A stretch of DNA of 64,000 nt from contig JADJYQ010000005.1 of NCBI GenBank assembly GCA_016719615.1, positions 464,001 through 528,000 of the forward strand, read 5' to 3'. A program made the position numbers and the translations under genes. Shown one piece after another: positions 48,221-58,259 of the stretch. The stretch is from Saprospiraceae bacterium (lineage in GTDB: Bacteria > Bacteroidota > Bacteroidia > Chitinophagales > Saprospiraceae). The first letter of the stretch is position 1, and each line of letters opens with the position of its first letter. The notes beneath the pieces were generated by a model, which had not been told where the DNA came from, searched no databases, and saw only the letters and a list, made by a program, of their open reading frames with translations.

Positions 48221-50331
48221 TGGATCGCAAGAGAGAATTTTTAGCACGCGTTTATACTGTACTTTCTGTATTTGCAGTAGCAGCGATTGCATTGATTGTC
48301 AAAGCAGCGATGATTCATATGGGAGAGGGAAAAGAGCTCCGGAAGAAAAGTAAAGATTTGTATTATACTGTTGAATCTGTAGAAGCAGAGAGAGGCAGGA
48401 TTTTAGCAGACGATGGAAGTCCGTTGGCGACTTCACAACCGATCTTTGAATTACGAATGGACATGAAGGCTTCCGGTTTAAAACCTGAGTTGTTTTATCA
48501 GAAGCTGGATTCATTAGCACATGCATTACAATCTTATTTGTACCAGACAAAATCTAAGGACGAGATTAAAGCATGGCTCAAACAGGCTTACAAAAAAGGA
48601 AACCGTTTTTTGTTTATCGCTAAAGGATTGAACTACGAACAAATGTCAACCATTAAGGAATTTCCTTTGTTCAGTCTTGGTCCGAATACGGGTGGTTTGA
48701 TTATAAAGTCTGAAACGAGAAGAATCAAACCATTCCAACACTTTGCGAGCAGAACTATTGGTTTAGATAGAAAAAATGCGGACCCAATTGGCTTGGAAAA
48801 GAGTTTCGATGAGTATTTAAAGGGTAAAGTTGGGCATAGAGTTACTAGAAAAGCAGGTCCAAATCTTTACCTCCCCGTAAGTGGCTTGGAAGAAATTCTT
48901 CCGCAAAAAGGAATGGACGTTAATTCAACTATTAACACTGGTATTCAGGAAGTCGCAGAGCTGGCCTTGGAAGATGCAATCCGGAATCATCATGCAGAAA
49001 GTGGTTGCGCTATTGTAATGGAAGTTGAAACGGGTGCCATTAAAGCTATTGCAAATCTGGGTTGGAATGAAAATTTAGAATTGGTAGAAGATTATAATTA
49101 TGCGGTTGCCAATTCTACAGAGCCGGGTTCTACATTTAAATTGGCCTCTTTATTAGCCTTATTGGAAATTGCAGGCGTAGACACATCTGCTGGTGTTGAT
49201 TTACAAGGAGGATCATGCCGGTTTTATGATAGAAATATGTATGATTCCAAAATGCATGGTATCCATTATAAGGATCTGGCTTATTCATTTATCCAATCTT
49301 CAAATGTTGGAATTTCAAAATTGGTCAATGAGCATTTTTCAAAAAATCCTAAGGAGTTTGTCGATTATCTTAAAAAACTTGGAATACATCAAAAAACCAA
49401 TATTGAAATTGATGGAGAGCCTGTGCCAATTATTAAAGATCCAAAAAGAAATAAAAATATTTGGTATGGTACCAGTTTGCCATGGATGGCTGTGGGATAT
49501 GAACTTCAATTGACGCCCTTGCAGATCTTATGCATTTATAATACAGTTGCAAATGGAGGCATTCGCGTGCAGCCGAGATTAGTAGATCAAATATCTGATG
49601 GATATAAGACGGTCAGAAAATACACTCCAAAAGTTGCGCATGACACCGTGATTTCGGAAAAAAATCTGAAGATTGCTCAAGCATTGATGCATGCGGTTGT
49701 AGATAGAGGTACAGCTAAAAACATTTATACAGAAATGTATGAAATTGCTGGAAAAACAGGAACTGCGGTGACTAATTATTTTCATAAAGACGCTGCAAAC
49801 AAAACATACCAGGCATCTTTTGCAGGATATTTTCCTGCGGATAATCCGATTTATTCATGCATAGTTGTTATATATAATCCTCAAAGTTCAGCTTATTATG
49901 GTTCTGAGGTTGCTGCTCCAGTATTCCGAAAAATAGCAGACAGATGTATGCGCGCTGAGTTTTCTAAAAAAGCAGTTTTGAACACTGAGCCTAAAGTGGC
50001 TCTTGCTTCTGAACGAATGCCAGTTGGAAATAAAGGCATGCAGGATGATTTTGAAAGACTTTTTCAATTCATAGGTTTACCTTATAAACCTTCGAATTCA
50101 AACGTCTGGGTTGAAACCTATACAGGTTCAGAAGGTATTGATGTTCATGAACAAATATTTGAGGCAAATGTGATGCCCGATCTTACAGGAATGGGGCTCA
50201 GAGATGCGAGTTATTTGATGGACGCTTATAAAGCAAAACTATTACCCCGTGGAAACGGAAAAATAATATATCAGAATGTTCCACCGGGATCCATTGTAAA
50301 AGGTCCCATTGTAGAAATTATTCTGAACTAA
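48220..50331 (+). CDS. ftsI: septal transpeptidase FtsI (PBP3-type) with PASTA domain
   Basis: 703 aa from the ATG at 48220. One N-terminal helix (VYTVLSVFAVAAIALIVKAA) anchors a periplasmic dimerisation domain and the transpeptidase domain. Active-site motifs: STFK with Ser304, SSN (about 359) and KTGT with Lys512. A C-terminal PASTA domain (VMPDLTGMGLRDASYLM ... VPPGSIVKGPIVEIILN) is present. It crosslinks septal peptidoglycan with FtsW. Confidence 0.96.
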   Translation: MDRKREFLARVYTVLSVFAVAAIALIVKAAMIHMGEGKELRKKSKDLYYTVESVEAERGRILADDGSPLATSQPIFELRMDMKASGLKPELFYQKLDSLAHALQSYLYQTKSKDEIKAWLKQAYKKGNRFLFIAKGLNYEQMSTIKEFPLFSLGPNTGGLIIKSETRRIKPFQHFASRTIGLDRKNADPIGLEKSFDEYLKGKVGHRVTRKAGPNLYLPVSGLEEILPQKGMDVNSTINTGIQEVAELALEDAIRNHHAESGCAIVMEVETGAIKAIANLGWNENLELVEDYNYAVANSTEPGSTFKLASLLALLEIAGVDTSAGVDLQGGSCRFYDRNMYDSKMHGIHYKDLAYSFIQSSNVGISKLVNEHFSKNPKEFVDYLKKLGIHQKTNIEIDGEPVPIIKDPKRNKNIWYGTSLPWMAVGYELQLTPLQILCIYNTVANGGIRVQPRLVDQISDGYKTVRKYTPKVAHDTVISEKNLKIAQALMHAVVDRGTAKNIYTEMYEIAGKTGTAVTNYFHKDAANKTYQASFAGYFPADNPIYSCIVVIYNPQSSAYYGSEVAAPVFRKIADRCMRAEFSKKAVLNTEPKVALASERMPVGNKGMQDDFERLFQFIGLPYKPSNSNVWVETYTGSEGIDVHEQIFEANVMPDLTGMGLRDASYLMDAYKAKLLPRGNGKIIYQNVPPGSIVKGPIVEIILN

Positions 50332-50342
50332 AAAAATGTTCT

Positions 50343-51794
50343 TTGAAATTATTAGCAGACATATTGCCCGGAACTACTGAATTTGGAATTGTAGGTTCTT
50401 TAAGCAATAATGTAAGTGGGTTTACTTTCGATTCGAGAAAGGCAGATGAAAATACAGTTTTTGTTGCTAAAAAGGGAACTCAACTGGATGGTCATGATTT
50501 TATTCCTGATGCAATAAAAAATGGGTGCAAAATTGTTTTTTGTGAACGCAAACCAGAAATTATTCAAGTTGCAGTTACCTATGTTTTTACGGACGCAATA
50601 TCAACGCTTTTAGGTTCAGTTTTAAATCGCTTTTACGACGATCGTTTAAATTCATTGAAACTGACCGGAGTGACTGGTACAAATGGAAAAACAACGGTAG
50701 CCCGCTTGCTCTATGATTTATTCACAAACTTAGGCTATAACTGTGGTTTACTTTCAACAGTTGAGAACAGAGTAGGAAACAAAGTAATTCCGGCAACGCA
50801 TACTACTCCAGATCAAATAAGCCTGTTCGAATTGTTAAATGAAATGCATTTAAAGAAATGTAGTCATGTATTTATGGAAGTAAGTTCACATGCAATTGAT
50901 CAGGGAAGAATTTCAGGACTTCAATATTCGTGTGCTGTATTTACTAATATTACCCACGATCATCTTGATTATCATGGAACATTTAAGGAATATATATACG
51001 CAAAGAAAAAGTTTTTTGACGAATTACACGAAGATGCTTTTGCTGTGTTGAATAAAGATGATGTCAATGCAAGTGTTATGGTACAGAATTCAAAGGCCAA
51101 GCAAGTTTTTTACAGTTTTCAAAATATTTCGGATTATAAAGCCAGAATTTTAGAAAACAGTTTAAATGGTTTGCATCTTCAGTTTGAGCACTTGGAATGG
51201 CATTCAAAATTGATCGGTGTATTTAATGCTTACAATTTATTAGCAGTATATGTAACTGCAATAGGTCTTGGTGAGCAAAAAACGGAAGTGTTGCAAAAAA
51301 TGTCATTGCTGAATCCTGTTGAAGGCAGATTTGAATATTTGTTCAATCAACAAACAGGTAAGACTGCAATCATTGATTATGCGCACACTCCGGATGCTTT
51401 GCAAAAGATTTTAAATACGATTCTTGAAATCAGAAAAAATGAACAGCAATTAATAACGGTGGTTGGATGTGGAGGAGATCGCGACAAATTGAAGCGACCT
51501 ATAATGGCAAAAATCGCTTGTATGTTAAGTGATAAAGTAATTTTTACATCGGATAATCCGAGAAGTGAAGAACCTTCCGATATTATTAAGGAAATGGTGG
51601 AAGGTGTGGAAGAGCGATATGTTGGAAAATATTTGATCATTGAAGATCGGCAGCAAGCTATCAAAACATCTTGTTTGCTAGCGACAAAAAACGATATTAT
51701 TCTGGTGGCCGGTAAAGGTCATGAAAAATATCAGGAGATCAAAGGCGAAAAGTTGCCTTTTGACGATAAAAAAATATTAAATACATTTTTGTAA
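50343..51794 (+). CDS. murE: UDP-MurNAc-tripeptide synthetase (meso-DAP adding)
   Basis: 483 aa. The start is a TTG at 50343 giving LKLLADILPG, the expected N-terminus; the nearby ATG at 50336 is out of frame. Motifs: GVTGTNGKTTVARL (ATP site, about 110-123), TNITHDHLDYHG, and DNPRSEEP (about 403), whose DNPR signature denotes meso-diaminopimelate as the added amino acid. Acts in the cytoplasm. A 189-bp gap follows, the largest between consecutive genes of the cluster. Confidence 0.95.
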   Translation: MKLLADILPGTTEFGIVGSLSNNVSGFTFDSRKADENTVFVAKKGTQLDGHDFIPDAIKNGCKIVFCERKPEIIQVAVTYVFTDAISTLLGSVLNRFYDDRLNSLKLTGVTGTNGKTTVARLLYDLFTNLGYNCGLLSTVENRVGNKVIPATHTTPDQISLFELLNEMHLKKCSHVFMEVSSHAIDQGRISGLQYSCAVFTNITHDHLDYHGTFKEYIYAKKKFFDELHEDAFAVLNKDDVNASVMVQNSKAKQVFYSFQNISDYKARILENSLNGLHLQFEHLEWHSKLIGVFNAYNLLAVYVTAIGLGEQKTEVLQKMSLLNPVEGRFEYLFNQQTGKTAIIDYAHTPDALQKILNTILEIRKNEQQLITVVGCGGDRDKLKRPIMAKIACMLSDKVIFTSDNPRSEEPSDIIKEMVEGVEERYVGKYLIIEDRQQAIKTSCLLATKNDIILVAGKGHEKYQEIKGEKLPFDDKKILNTFL

Positions 51795-51843
51795 AACTTA
51801 TAAAAGAAAATAGAGTAGGTTCTATTATCATTCTCAGGTTGGT

Positions 51844-51903
51844 TTTAACAGTTACAGCAGAGGATTGTGACCAAAGGGATCAGGTCCCTGCTGTACTGTT
51901 AAA
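51844..51903 (+). repeat. long hairpin in the murE-mraY gap
   Basis: Arms TTTAACAGTTACAGCAG and CTGCTGTACTGTTAAA pair with a single bulged T around a 27-nt loop. No T run follows, so it is not a typical terminator. Confidence 0.85.
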
Positions 51904-51983
51904 TTTCAGCACAAATTATTACGCAGGATTCATTTAAAATTCTTGCAATATTCAACTATTGAATTAGATTTCTAACCGAAAAT

Positions 51984-53240
51984 ATGTTATACTATTTATT
52001 TCAATTTACGGAAAAAATATTACATTTACCTGGAGGCCGATTGTTTCAATACATTTCCTTCAGGGCTGCCTTAGCCATTCTGTTGTCTTTGGTTATATCC
52101 ATGATTTTTGGCAGTGCTATCATTCGTAAATTGAAGAATCTCCAAATTGGCGAAACGGTCAGAGATCTTGGATTAACAGGGCAAAAGGAAAAAGAGGGGA
52201 CTCCAACCATGGGAGGAATCATCATTATTTTAGCAATTATCATTCCGACTTTATTGCTTACAAGATTAGATAATGTGTATATACAGTTGGTATTATTTAC
52301 AACAGTATGGATGGGATTGATCGGATTTGCAGACGATTATATTAAAGTATTCCTAAAGGATAAACAAGGTTTAAAAGCTGCATTTAAAATTGCTGGCCAA
52401 ATTGTTTGTGGGCTTGTCATTGCAGTTGTCATGTTATATCATGAAAAAGTTCTCGTGCGAATGCCAAAGGCCGAAGCATTGAAACAACAATACATGATCG
52501 TAGAGGAATTTACCTCTTATGATCCGGTGAAAAACCTGACAACGGAATTCGTTTATGTCAAAACACAATTAACCAATGTTCCCTTTTTAAAAGGAAACCG
52601 CTTTGATTATTATTGGATTGTCGAATTTTTTGGTGACAATGCACATACCTGGATTTGGTTAGTATTTATTCCTATCGTTATTTTTATAGTGACGGCTGTT
52701 TCAAATGCTGCCAATTTAACTGATGGACTTGATGGTTTAGCTACTGGGGTTTCGGCAATAATTGCTGCGACTTTGGCTGTTCTTGCTTATGTATCGGGAA
52801 ATGCCCGGGTGGCTGATTATCTGAATATTTTTTATTTGCCTTACACAGGTGAATTGGTTATTTTTTCTGCGGCATTTGTAGGTGCATGTGTAGGCTTTTT
52901 ATGGTATAATTCTTTTCCAGCAAAGGTTTTTATGGGAGATACTGGAAGTCTTGCCATTGGTGGTATCATAGCAGCGATGGCGATAATACTGCGCAAGGAA
53001 TTATTGATTCCATTGCTGTGCGGCGTTTTTTTTATGGAAAATCTTTCTGTTGTTTTGCAAGTCAGCTATTTCAAATATACCAAACGGAAATATGGTGAGG
53101 GCAAAAGAATATTTCTGATGTCTCCGCTACATCACCATTTTCAGAAAAAAGGTATTCATGAAGCTACGATTGCAGTTCGGTTTTGGATTGTAACAATCTT
53201 TTTGGCAGTCCTCACGATCATAACTTTGAAAATAAGATAA
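51984..53240 (+). CDS. mraY: phospho-MurNAc-pentapeptide transferase
   Basis: 418 aa integral membrane enzyme forming lipid I from UDP-MurNAc-pentapeptide and undecaprenyl phosphate. Hallmarks: GTPTMGGIIII, GFADDYIKV, SNAANLTDGLDGLA (about 240-253), FMGDTGSLAIGG and SPLHHHFQKKG. It is about 50 residues longer than the E. coli protein, with an insert near 150-210 containing LTTEFVYVKTQL. It overlaps murD by 1 bp (TAATG). Confidence 0.97.
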   Translation: MLYYLFQFTEKILHLPGGRLFQYISFRAALAILLSLVISMIFGSAIIRKLKNLQIGETVRDLGLTGQKEKEGTPTMGGIIIILAIIIPTLLLTRLDNVYIQLVLFTTVWMGLIGFADDYIKVFLKDKQGLKAAFKIAGQIVCGLVIAVVMLYHEKVLVRMPKAEALKQQYMIVEEFTSYDPVKNLTTEFVYVKTQLTNVPFLKGNRFDYYWIVEFFGDNAHTWIWLVFIPIVIFIVTAVSNAANLTDGLDGLATGVSAIIAATLAVLAYVSGNARVADYLNIFYLPYTGELVIFSAAFVGACVGFLWYNSFPAKVFMGDTGSLAIGGIIAAMAIILRKELLIPLLCGVFFMENLSVVLQVSYFKYTKRKYGEGKRIFLMSPLHHHFQKKGIHEATIAVRFWIVTIFLAVLTIITLKIR

Positions 53241-54553
53241 TGATAGTGATTCTTGGAGCGGGCGAAAGTGGCGTCGGAGCTGCCCTCTTGGCAAAAAAGC
53301 TGGGACTATCTGTTTTTGTCAGTGATCAGGGTATCATCAGAAGTCAATATAAAGCAGAATTGATCGAATATGATATTGATTTCGAGGAGGGTAGTCATGA
53401 AATTGCAGAGCAATTGCAGCCTGATATTTTAATAAAAAGTCCGGGCATACCGGAAGAATCTGAAATTGTAAAACTTTACAAACAAAATGGTATAAATGCA
53501 ATTTCTGAAATAGAATTTGCATATTCCTATTGTAAAGGGATTATCATTGGGATAACAGGTAGTAATGGAAAAACGACGACTACAAATTTGTGTTACCATA
53601 TTCTAAATGAAAATGGATTACATGTTTCCAAATGCGGAAATGTAGGTTATTCATTTGCCAGAGCTGTTGCAAGCAGTGATTTCAAGTATTATGTTTTGGA
53701 ATTGAGCAGTTTTCAATTGGATGGAATTATAAATTTTAAACCGCATATTGGAATTTTACTAAATATCACAGCAGATCATTTGGATCGGTACCAATATAAC
53801 ATGGAATTATATATCCAGTCAAAATTTAAAATAACAAAGAATCAAACTGCAGATGATCATCTAATAGTTTATAATGAAGATGAAAATATCCAAAAATATT
53901 TAAGTGAACATCCAATTCAAGCTAAAATTATTTCCATACATGCAGACCTAAACGATACTGGGAAATTGTATCAAGGAAACAATCTCGTCGCAGATATAAG
54001 CACAAGCAGATTACAAGGCAGGCATAATGCAATCAATATTTGTTCCGCAGCACAAGTTGCCTTATTATGTGGACTGTCCCAGGTGCAAGTTCAGGCTGCG
54101 CTGGATTCATTTGTCAATGATCCGCACCGGCTTGAATGGCTTGGATCCATCCATGGAGTTGATTACATCAATGATAGTAAAGCTACAAATGTTGATTCTG
54201 TTTTTTGGGCTCTTGATGCCATTCATAAACCACTGGTTTGGGTGGCCGGAGGACAAGACAAAGGAAATGATTATTCGGTATTGTTACCGCTTGTTAGCAA
54301 AAAAGTAAAAGCACTCATCTGTTTGGGGCTTGATAATACCAAATTGATAAAAACATTTTCAGGTATCGTTCCAATTATAAAAGATACTCAATCGATGTCT
54401 GTTGCTATCGCAGAAGCCGCACAAATTGCAAGCGCAGGCGATGCTATTTTATTATCTCCGGCATGTGCGAGCTTTGATTTATTTAAAAATTATGAAGACC
54501 GTGGAAACCAATTTAAAGAGGGCTTCAAATTATTAAAAATTAAAAATATCTAA
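53240..54553 (+). CDS. murD: UDP-MurNAc-L-Ala:D-Glu ligase
   Basis: 437 aa from the ATG at 53240, giving MIVILGAGESGVGAA; the longer frame upstream lies within mraY. Motifs: GITGSNGKTTTTNL (about 104-117), LELSSFQLDG, NITADHLDRY, HRLEWLG and NDSKATNVDS. Adds D-glutamate in the cytoplasm. ftsW follows after 1 bp. Confidence 0.97.
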   Translation: MIVILGAGESGVGAALLAKKLGLSVFVSDQGIIRSQYKAELIEYDIDFEEGSHEIAEQLQPDILIKSPGIPEESEIVKLYKQNGINAISEIEFAYSYCKGIIIGITGSNGKTTTTNLCYHILNENGLHVSKCGNVGYSFARAVASSDFKYYVLELSSFQLDGIINFKPHIGILLNITADHLDRYQYNMELYIQSKFKITKNQTADDHLIVYNEDENIQKYLSEHPIQAKIISIHADLNDTGKLYQGNNLVADISTSRLQGRHNAINICSAAQVALLCGLSQVQVQAALDSFVNDPHRLEWLGSIHGVDYINDSKATNVDSVFWALDAIHKPLVWVAGGQDKGNDYSVLLPLVSKKVKALICLGLDNTKLIKTFSGIVPIIKDTQSMSVAIAEAAQIASAGDAILLSPACASFDLFKNYEDRGNQFKEGFKLLKIKNI

Positions 54554-54554
54554 A

Positions 54555-55772
54555 ATGAGTCAATGGATAGTTAAATGGCGAAATCATATCCTGATGCCAA
54601 ATTTTATCTGGACAATAGTTTTTATATTATCCTTGATTTCCATGTTGGCAGTTTACAGTACTTCAGTAAGCGTCACTAAATATAATTCAGACAATACATT
54701 TTACTTTTTAATCAAACATGTCAGTTTTATTGTAGTTGGGATAGGGCTTATTTGGATTTTTAGTAAAATTGACTATACCCGTTTCAACAGATGGGCTCCT
54801 GTATTATTACTGATAGCTATCTTTCTTTTAATTCTCACTTTTTTTCTGGGCGTGACGATCAATGATGCCAAACGTTGGCTCTATATTCCAATCGTTGGAG
54901 TGTCCTTTCAAGTTTCTGACTTTGCAAAACTTGCTTTGATTCTTTATCTCGCCAGATCTATTTCAGATAAACAGGATGTGATCAAAGGTTTTCGATCAGC
55001 ATTTGTCCCTATCATGTTGCCAATACTTATTGTTTGTGGTTTAATTGCTCCTTCAAATCTGAGTACAGCGGGTGTTATATTTTTGGGGTCCATTATAATG
55101 ATGTTTATCGGGCGTATTCAAATTAAATATATTTTGCTGGTCATCCTTTTTGGAATCATGTTATTTGCATTTTTATTGTTGCTTGAAAATTGGTTTCCTG
55201 GAATGACCCGAGCTGAAACCTGGGTATCCAGGATAACGAGTTTTATCAATGGTACTGAAGATGAATATCAGCTCGAACAGGCTAAAATGGCAATTTCGAA
55301 TGGACATTTATTCATTCCTAACCCAGGCAATAGTCAATTGAAATATTTTATACCCTATTCCTATGCAGATTTTATTTATCCAATCATATGTGAAGAATAT
55401 GGTTTAATCTTTGGTGGTTTTGGAATTATCGTTTTATACATGGCTTTGCTTTTGCATTGTGTAGGTATCGTCAGTAACTCAACGCGTGCTTTTGGTGCTT
55501 TGCTAACCATTGGAATTGGCGTGAATTTGGTGATGCAGGCATTTTCAAATATTGCTGTTTCGCTTGGACTGATACCCATAACGGGCTTGCCGTTGCCATT
55601 TATTAGTATGGGTGGTACTTCCTTAATATTTACCAGCATTTCTATTGGTATGATTATCAGTGTAAGCAAACACATTCATAATCTGAAACTGGAATCGGAA
55701 ACTACAGATGCACATGATGAGGAAGAATCCAACGATCAAAAACTGGTTTTAAATTATGAAGGTACTGATTAG
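54555..55772 (+). CDS. ftsW: FtsW, septal peptidoglycan glycosyltransferase
   Basis: 405 aa SEDS protein with about ten membrane helices. Family segments: MLAVYSTSVSVTKYN, NDAKRWLYIPIVGVSFQVSD, PSNLSTAGVIF, and ITGLPLPFISMGGTS near the C-terminus. Position between murD and murG marks FtsW rather than RodA. The C-terminal tail is acidic. It overlaps murG by 17 bp. Confidence 0.95.
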   Translation: MSQWIVKWRNHILMPNFIWTIVFILSLISMLAVYSTSVSVTKYNSDNTFYFLIKHVSFIVVGIGLIWIFSKIDYTRFNRWAPVLLLIAIFLLILTFFLGVTINDAKRWLYIPIVGVSFQVSDFAKLALILYLARSISDKQDVIKGFRSAFVPIMLPILIVCGLIAPSNLSTAGVIFLGSIIMMFIGRIQIKYILLVILFGIMLFAFLLLLENWFPGMTRAETWVSRITSFINGTEDEYQLEQAKMAISNGHLFIPNPGNSQLKYFIPYSYADFIYPIICEEYGLIFGGFGIIVLYMALLLHCVGIVSNSTRAFGALLTIGIGVNLVMQAFSNIAVSLGLIPITGLPLPFISMGGTSLIFTSISIGMIISVSKHIHNLKLESETTDAHDEEESNDQKLVLNYEGTD

Positions 55773-56853
55773 TGGAGGCGGTACAGGGGGGCATGTATTT
55801 CCGGCAATAGCCATTGCGAATGCGCTAAAAAGCAAAATACCGGATATCGATATATTATTTGTTGGTGCTAATGGCAAAATGGAAATGTATAAAGTTCCGC
55901 AGGCGGGTTATCGAATTGTTGGCTTGCCTATCAGGGGCCTAAAAAGGACATTGAGTTTAGATCATATTCGTTGGAGTTTCCTGCTTCTGTTTTCAATGAT
56001 GAAGGCGGCGTGGACTGTTTTTAAATTTAAACCGGATGTAGCTGTTGGCGTTGGAGGTTATGCTAGTGGACCAGTTCTTCGAATGGCTTCTTGGATTGGA
56101 ATTCCGATTTTGATCCAGGAACAAAATTCATATCCAGGCATTACAAATAAATTGTTAGCCAAATCAGCGCTTAAAATTTGTGTTGCTTTTGAAGGTCTGG
56201 AAAAATATTTTCCGGAGAAAAAAATAATGATTACTGGTAATCCGGTACGTCAGGATTTATTAATCAGTCAAGATCCATCAGAGGCCAAACGGTTTTTTCA
56301 GTTGGATCCCCAAAAAACGACCATTTGTGTTTTTGGTGGAAGTTTAGGCGCACGTGCCATCAATGAATCTTTGATTTCAATGATGGATAAATTGAGCCAA
56401 CAAAATAATTGGCAATGGTTGTGGCAGTACGGAAGTGGCTATGAATCCGAGCTCAAAGAAATTTTAAAAAAATGCCCGAACCATGTAAAGTTTTTTCCAT
56501 TCATAGAACGTATGGATTTAGCATATGCAGCGGCTGATATTGTAATTTCTAGAGCTGGAGCTTTGACATTAGCCGAATTGATGGTGACCGGTAAAGCCAG
56601 TGTATTAATACCTTCTCCGAATGTAGCAGAAGACCATCAAAGAAAAAATGCACAATATCTGGTCGATCAAAGTGCAGCTTATATGATTTTGGAACAAGAT
56701 GTTAAACAAGAATTGTGGCCAACACTTGAGCGATTACTTTCCAATGAAGCTCTTTTAAATGAGATGAAAATTCGCATCAATGAATTGGCTAAACCAATGG
56801 CTGCTAAATCCATTGCTGATGAAATCATCAAAATTGGGACGCCATGCAGTTAA
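55756..56853 (+). CDS. murG: lipid II synthase MurG
   Basis: 365 aa GT28 enzyme transferring GlcNAc onto lipid I. Motifs: GGGTGGHVFPA (7-17), GVGGYASGPVLR, QEQNSYPGITNKLLAK, VFGGSLGARAINE and SRAGALTLAELMVTGKASVLIPSP. It works at the inner face of the membrane. It overlaps murC by 10 bp. Confidence 0.98.
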   Translation: MKVLISGGGTGGHVFPAIAIANALKSKIPDIDILFVGANGKMEMYKVPQAGYRIVGLPIRGLKRTLSLDHIRWSFLLLFSMMKAAWTVFKFKPDVAVGVGGYASGPVLRMASWIGIPILIQEQNSYPGITNKLLAKSALKICVAFEGLEKYFPEKKIMITGNPVRQDLLISQDPSEAKRFFQLDPQKTTICVFGGSLGARAINESLISMMDKLSQQNNWQWLWQYGSGYESELKEILKKCPNHVKFFPFIERMDLAYAAADIVISRAGALTLAELMVTGKASVLIPSPNVAEDHQRKNAQYLVDQSAAYMILEQDVKQELWPTLERLLSNEALLNEMKIRINELAKPMAAKSIADEIIKIGTPCS

Positions 56854-58214
56854 ATGAATTGGGCACAATTTATTTTTTAGGAATTGGAGGCATTGGTATG
56901 AGCAATCTCGCCAGGTATTTTCATAAAAGGGGAGTCCGGATACACGGTTATGATAAAACGGCTACCGCTTTGACAGACGAACTCCAAAGGGAGGGAATGT
57001 CTATACATTTTGAAGATCAACCTGATCTCATTCCTCTAACAACTGACCTCGTCATTTTAACTCCTGCAATTCCAAAAGAATTGAAAGAATATCAATGGGT
57101 ACTGCATAAAAATTGGCCGGTTCACAAAAGATCAGAAGTGCTTGGATGGATAACAAGTCAGGTTTTTAATATAGCTGTTGCAGGAACCCATGGCAAAACA
57201 ACTACCAGCGCATTATTAGCACATTTGTTAGTGGATGCTGAACTTCCAGTAACTGCTTTTTTAGGTGGAATTTGCACGAATTATGGTTTGAATTATCTGG
57301 ATAAGGGTGACCAAATTATGGTTGAAGAGGCTGATGAGTATGACCGATCATTTTTGCAATTGAGCCCTGATATTGCGAGCATTGGATCTCTCGATGCCGA
57401 TCATTTGGACATCTATGGCAGCCTTGAGGCCATGCAATTAACTTATCTTGATTTTGCGAAAAGAATAAAACCAAACGGAAGGCTTTTGTTGAGCGACACG
57501 ATTGATATTGAAATGATAGAACTTTTCAAAAGAGAATTGATAGGGGTAGATGTACAGTGTTTCGGATTTCAAAATGAAGAGATAAAAGCAAGCATAATTG
57601 GAACCCAATCAGGGTGGATGGTGTTTGAATATATTAGTAAAATATATCATATAAAAGATTTATCTTTACGCTTGCCTGGTCAGCATAATGTCCGTAATGC
57701 AATGGCTGCGATAAGTGTTGCTCTGCAATTAGGCCTGCGTGAAGACCAGATTCGAAAAGGCTTGCTTAATTTTCAGGGAATCCAACGAAGATTTCAATGG
57801 AGACTGGAAACGAATGCCAAAGTCCTAATCGATGATTACGCTCACCATCCTGAGGAATTGCGGTCTGTTATTCAGGCTTGTAGGGATATTTATCCCGGAC
57901 GCCGGATAACTGGAATTTTTCAACCACATCTGTATTCGCGTACACGCGATTTTATGAGTGCATTTGCTTATGCACTCGAAGCTTTGGACCAGATTATTTT
58001 AGTTGAAATTTACCCCGCACGTGAGGAACCCATACCAGGCATTACTTCTGAACGATTGTTTGAAACGATCAACCATCCTTTAAAGTGGATTTGTAGGAAG
58101 GAAACGTTATTGGAACTTGTGTCAAGGCTGGAACTTGATGTTGTGATGACCTTAGGAGCCGGAGATCTTGATTTGATGATAGAAGATTTGATAAAAGTGA
58201 TCGCTCGAAATTGA
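56844..58214 (+). CDS. murC: UDP-MurNAc:L-Ala ligase
   Basis: 456 aa Mur ligase. Motifs: YFLGIGGIGMSNLARYF (N-terminal Rossmann), GTHGKTTTSALLAHLL (about 114), EADEYDRSFL, DADHLDIYG, HNVRNAMAA and DDYAHHPEELRS. Adds the first amino acid to UDP-MurNAc. ftsQ follows after 45 bp. Confidence 0.98.
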   Translation: MQLNELGTIYFLGIGGIGMSNLARYFHKRGVRIHGYDKTATALTDELQREGMSIHFEDQPDLIPLTTDLVILTPAIPKELKEYQWVLHKNWPVHKRSEVLGWITSQVFNIAVAGTHGKTTTSALLAHLLVDAELPVTAFLGGICTNYGLNYLDKGDQIMVEEADEYDRSFLQLSPDIASIGSLDADHLDIYGSLEAMQLTYLDFAKRIKPNGRLLLSDTIDIEMIELFKRELIGVDVQCFGFQNEEIKASIIGTQSGWMVFEYISKIYHIKDLSLRLPGQHNVRNAMAAISVALQLGLREDQIRKGLLNFQGIQRRFQWRLETNAKVLIDDYAHHPEELRSVIQACRDIYPGRRITGIFQPHLYSRTRDFMSAFAYALEALDQIILVEIYPAREEPIPGITSERLFETINHPLKWICRKETLLELVSRLELDVVMTLGAGDLDLMIEDLIKVIARN

Positions 58215-58259
58215 ATAAAGCGCAAATGATAACATGCTAACTACTGTAAGCTTCAACAA

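Noticed and set aside
51795..51983. Degenerate murF remnant
   Set aside because: No Mur ligase motif can be read in any frame of the 189-bp gap.
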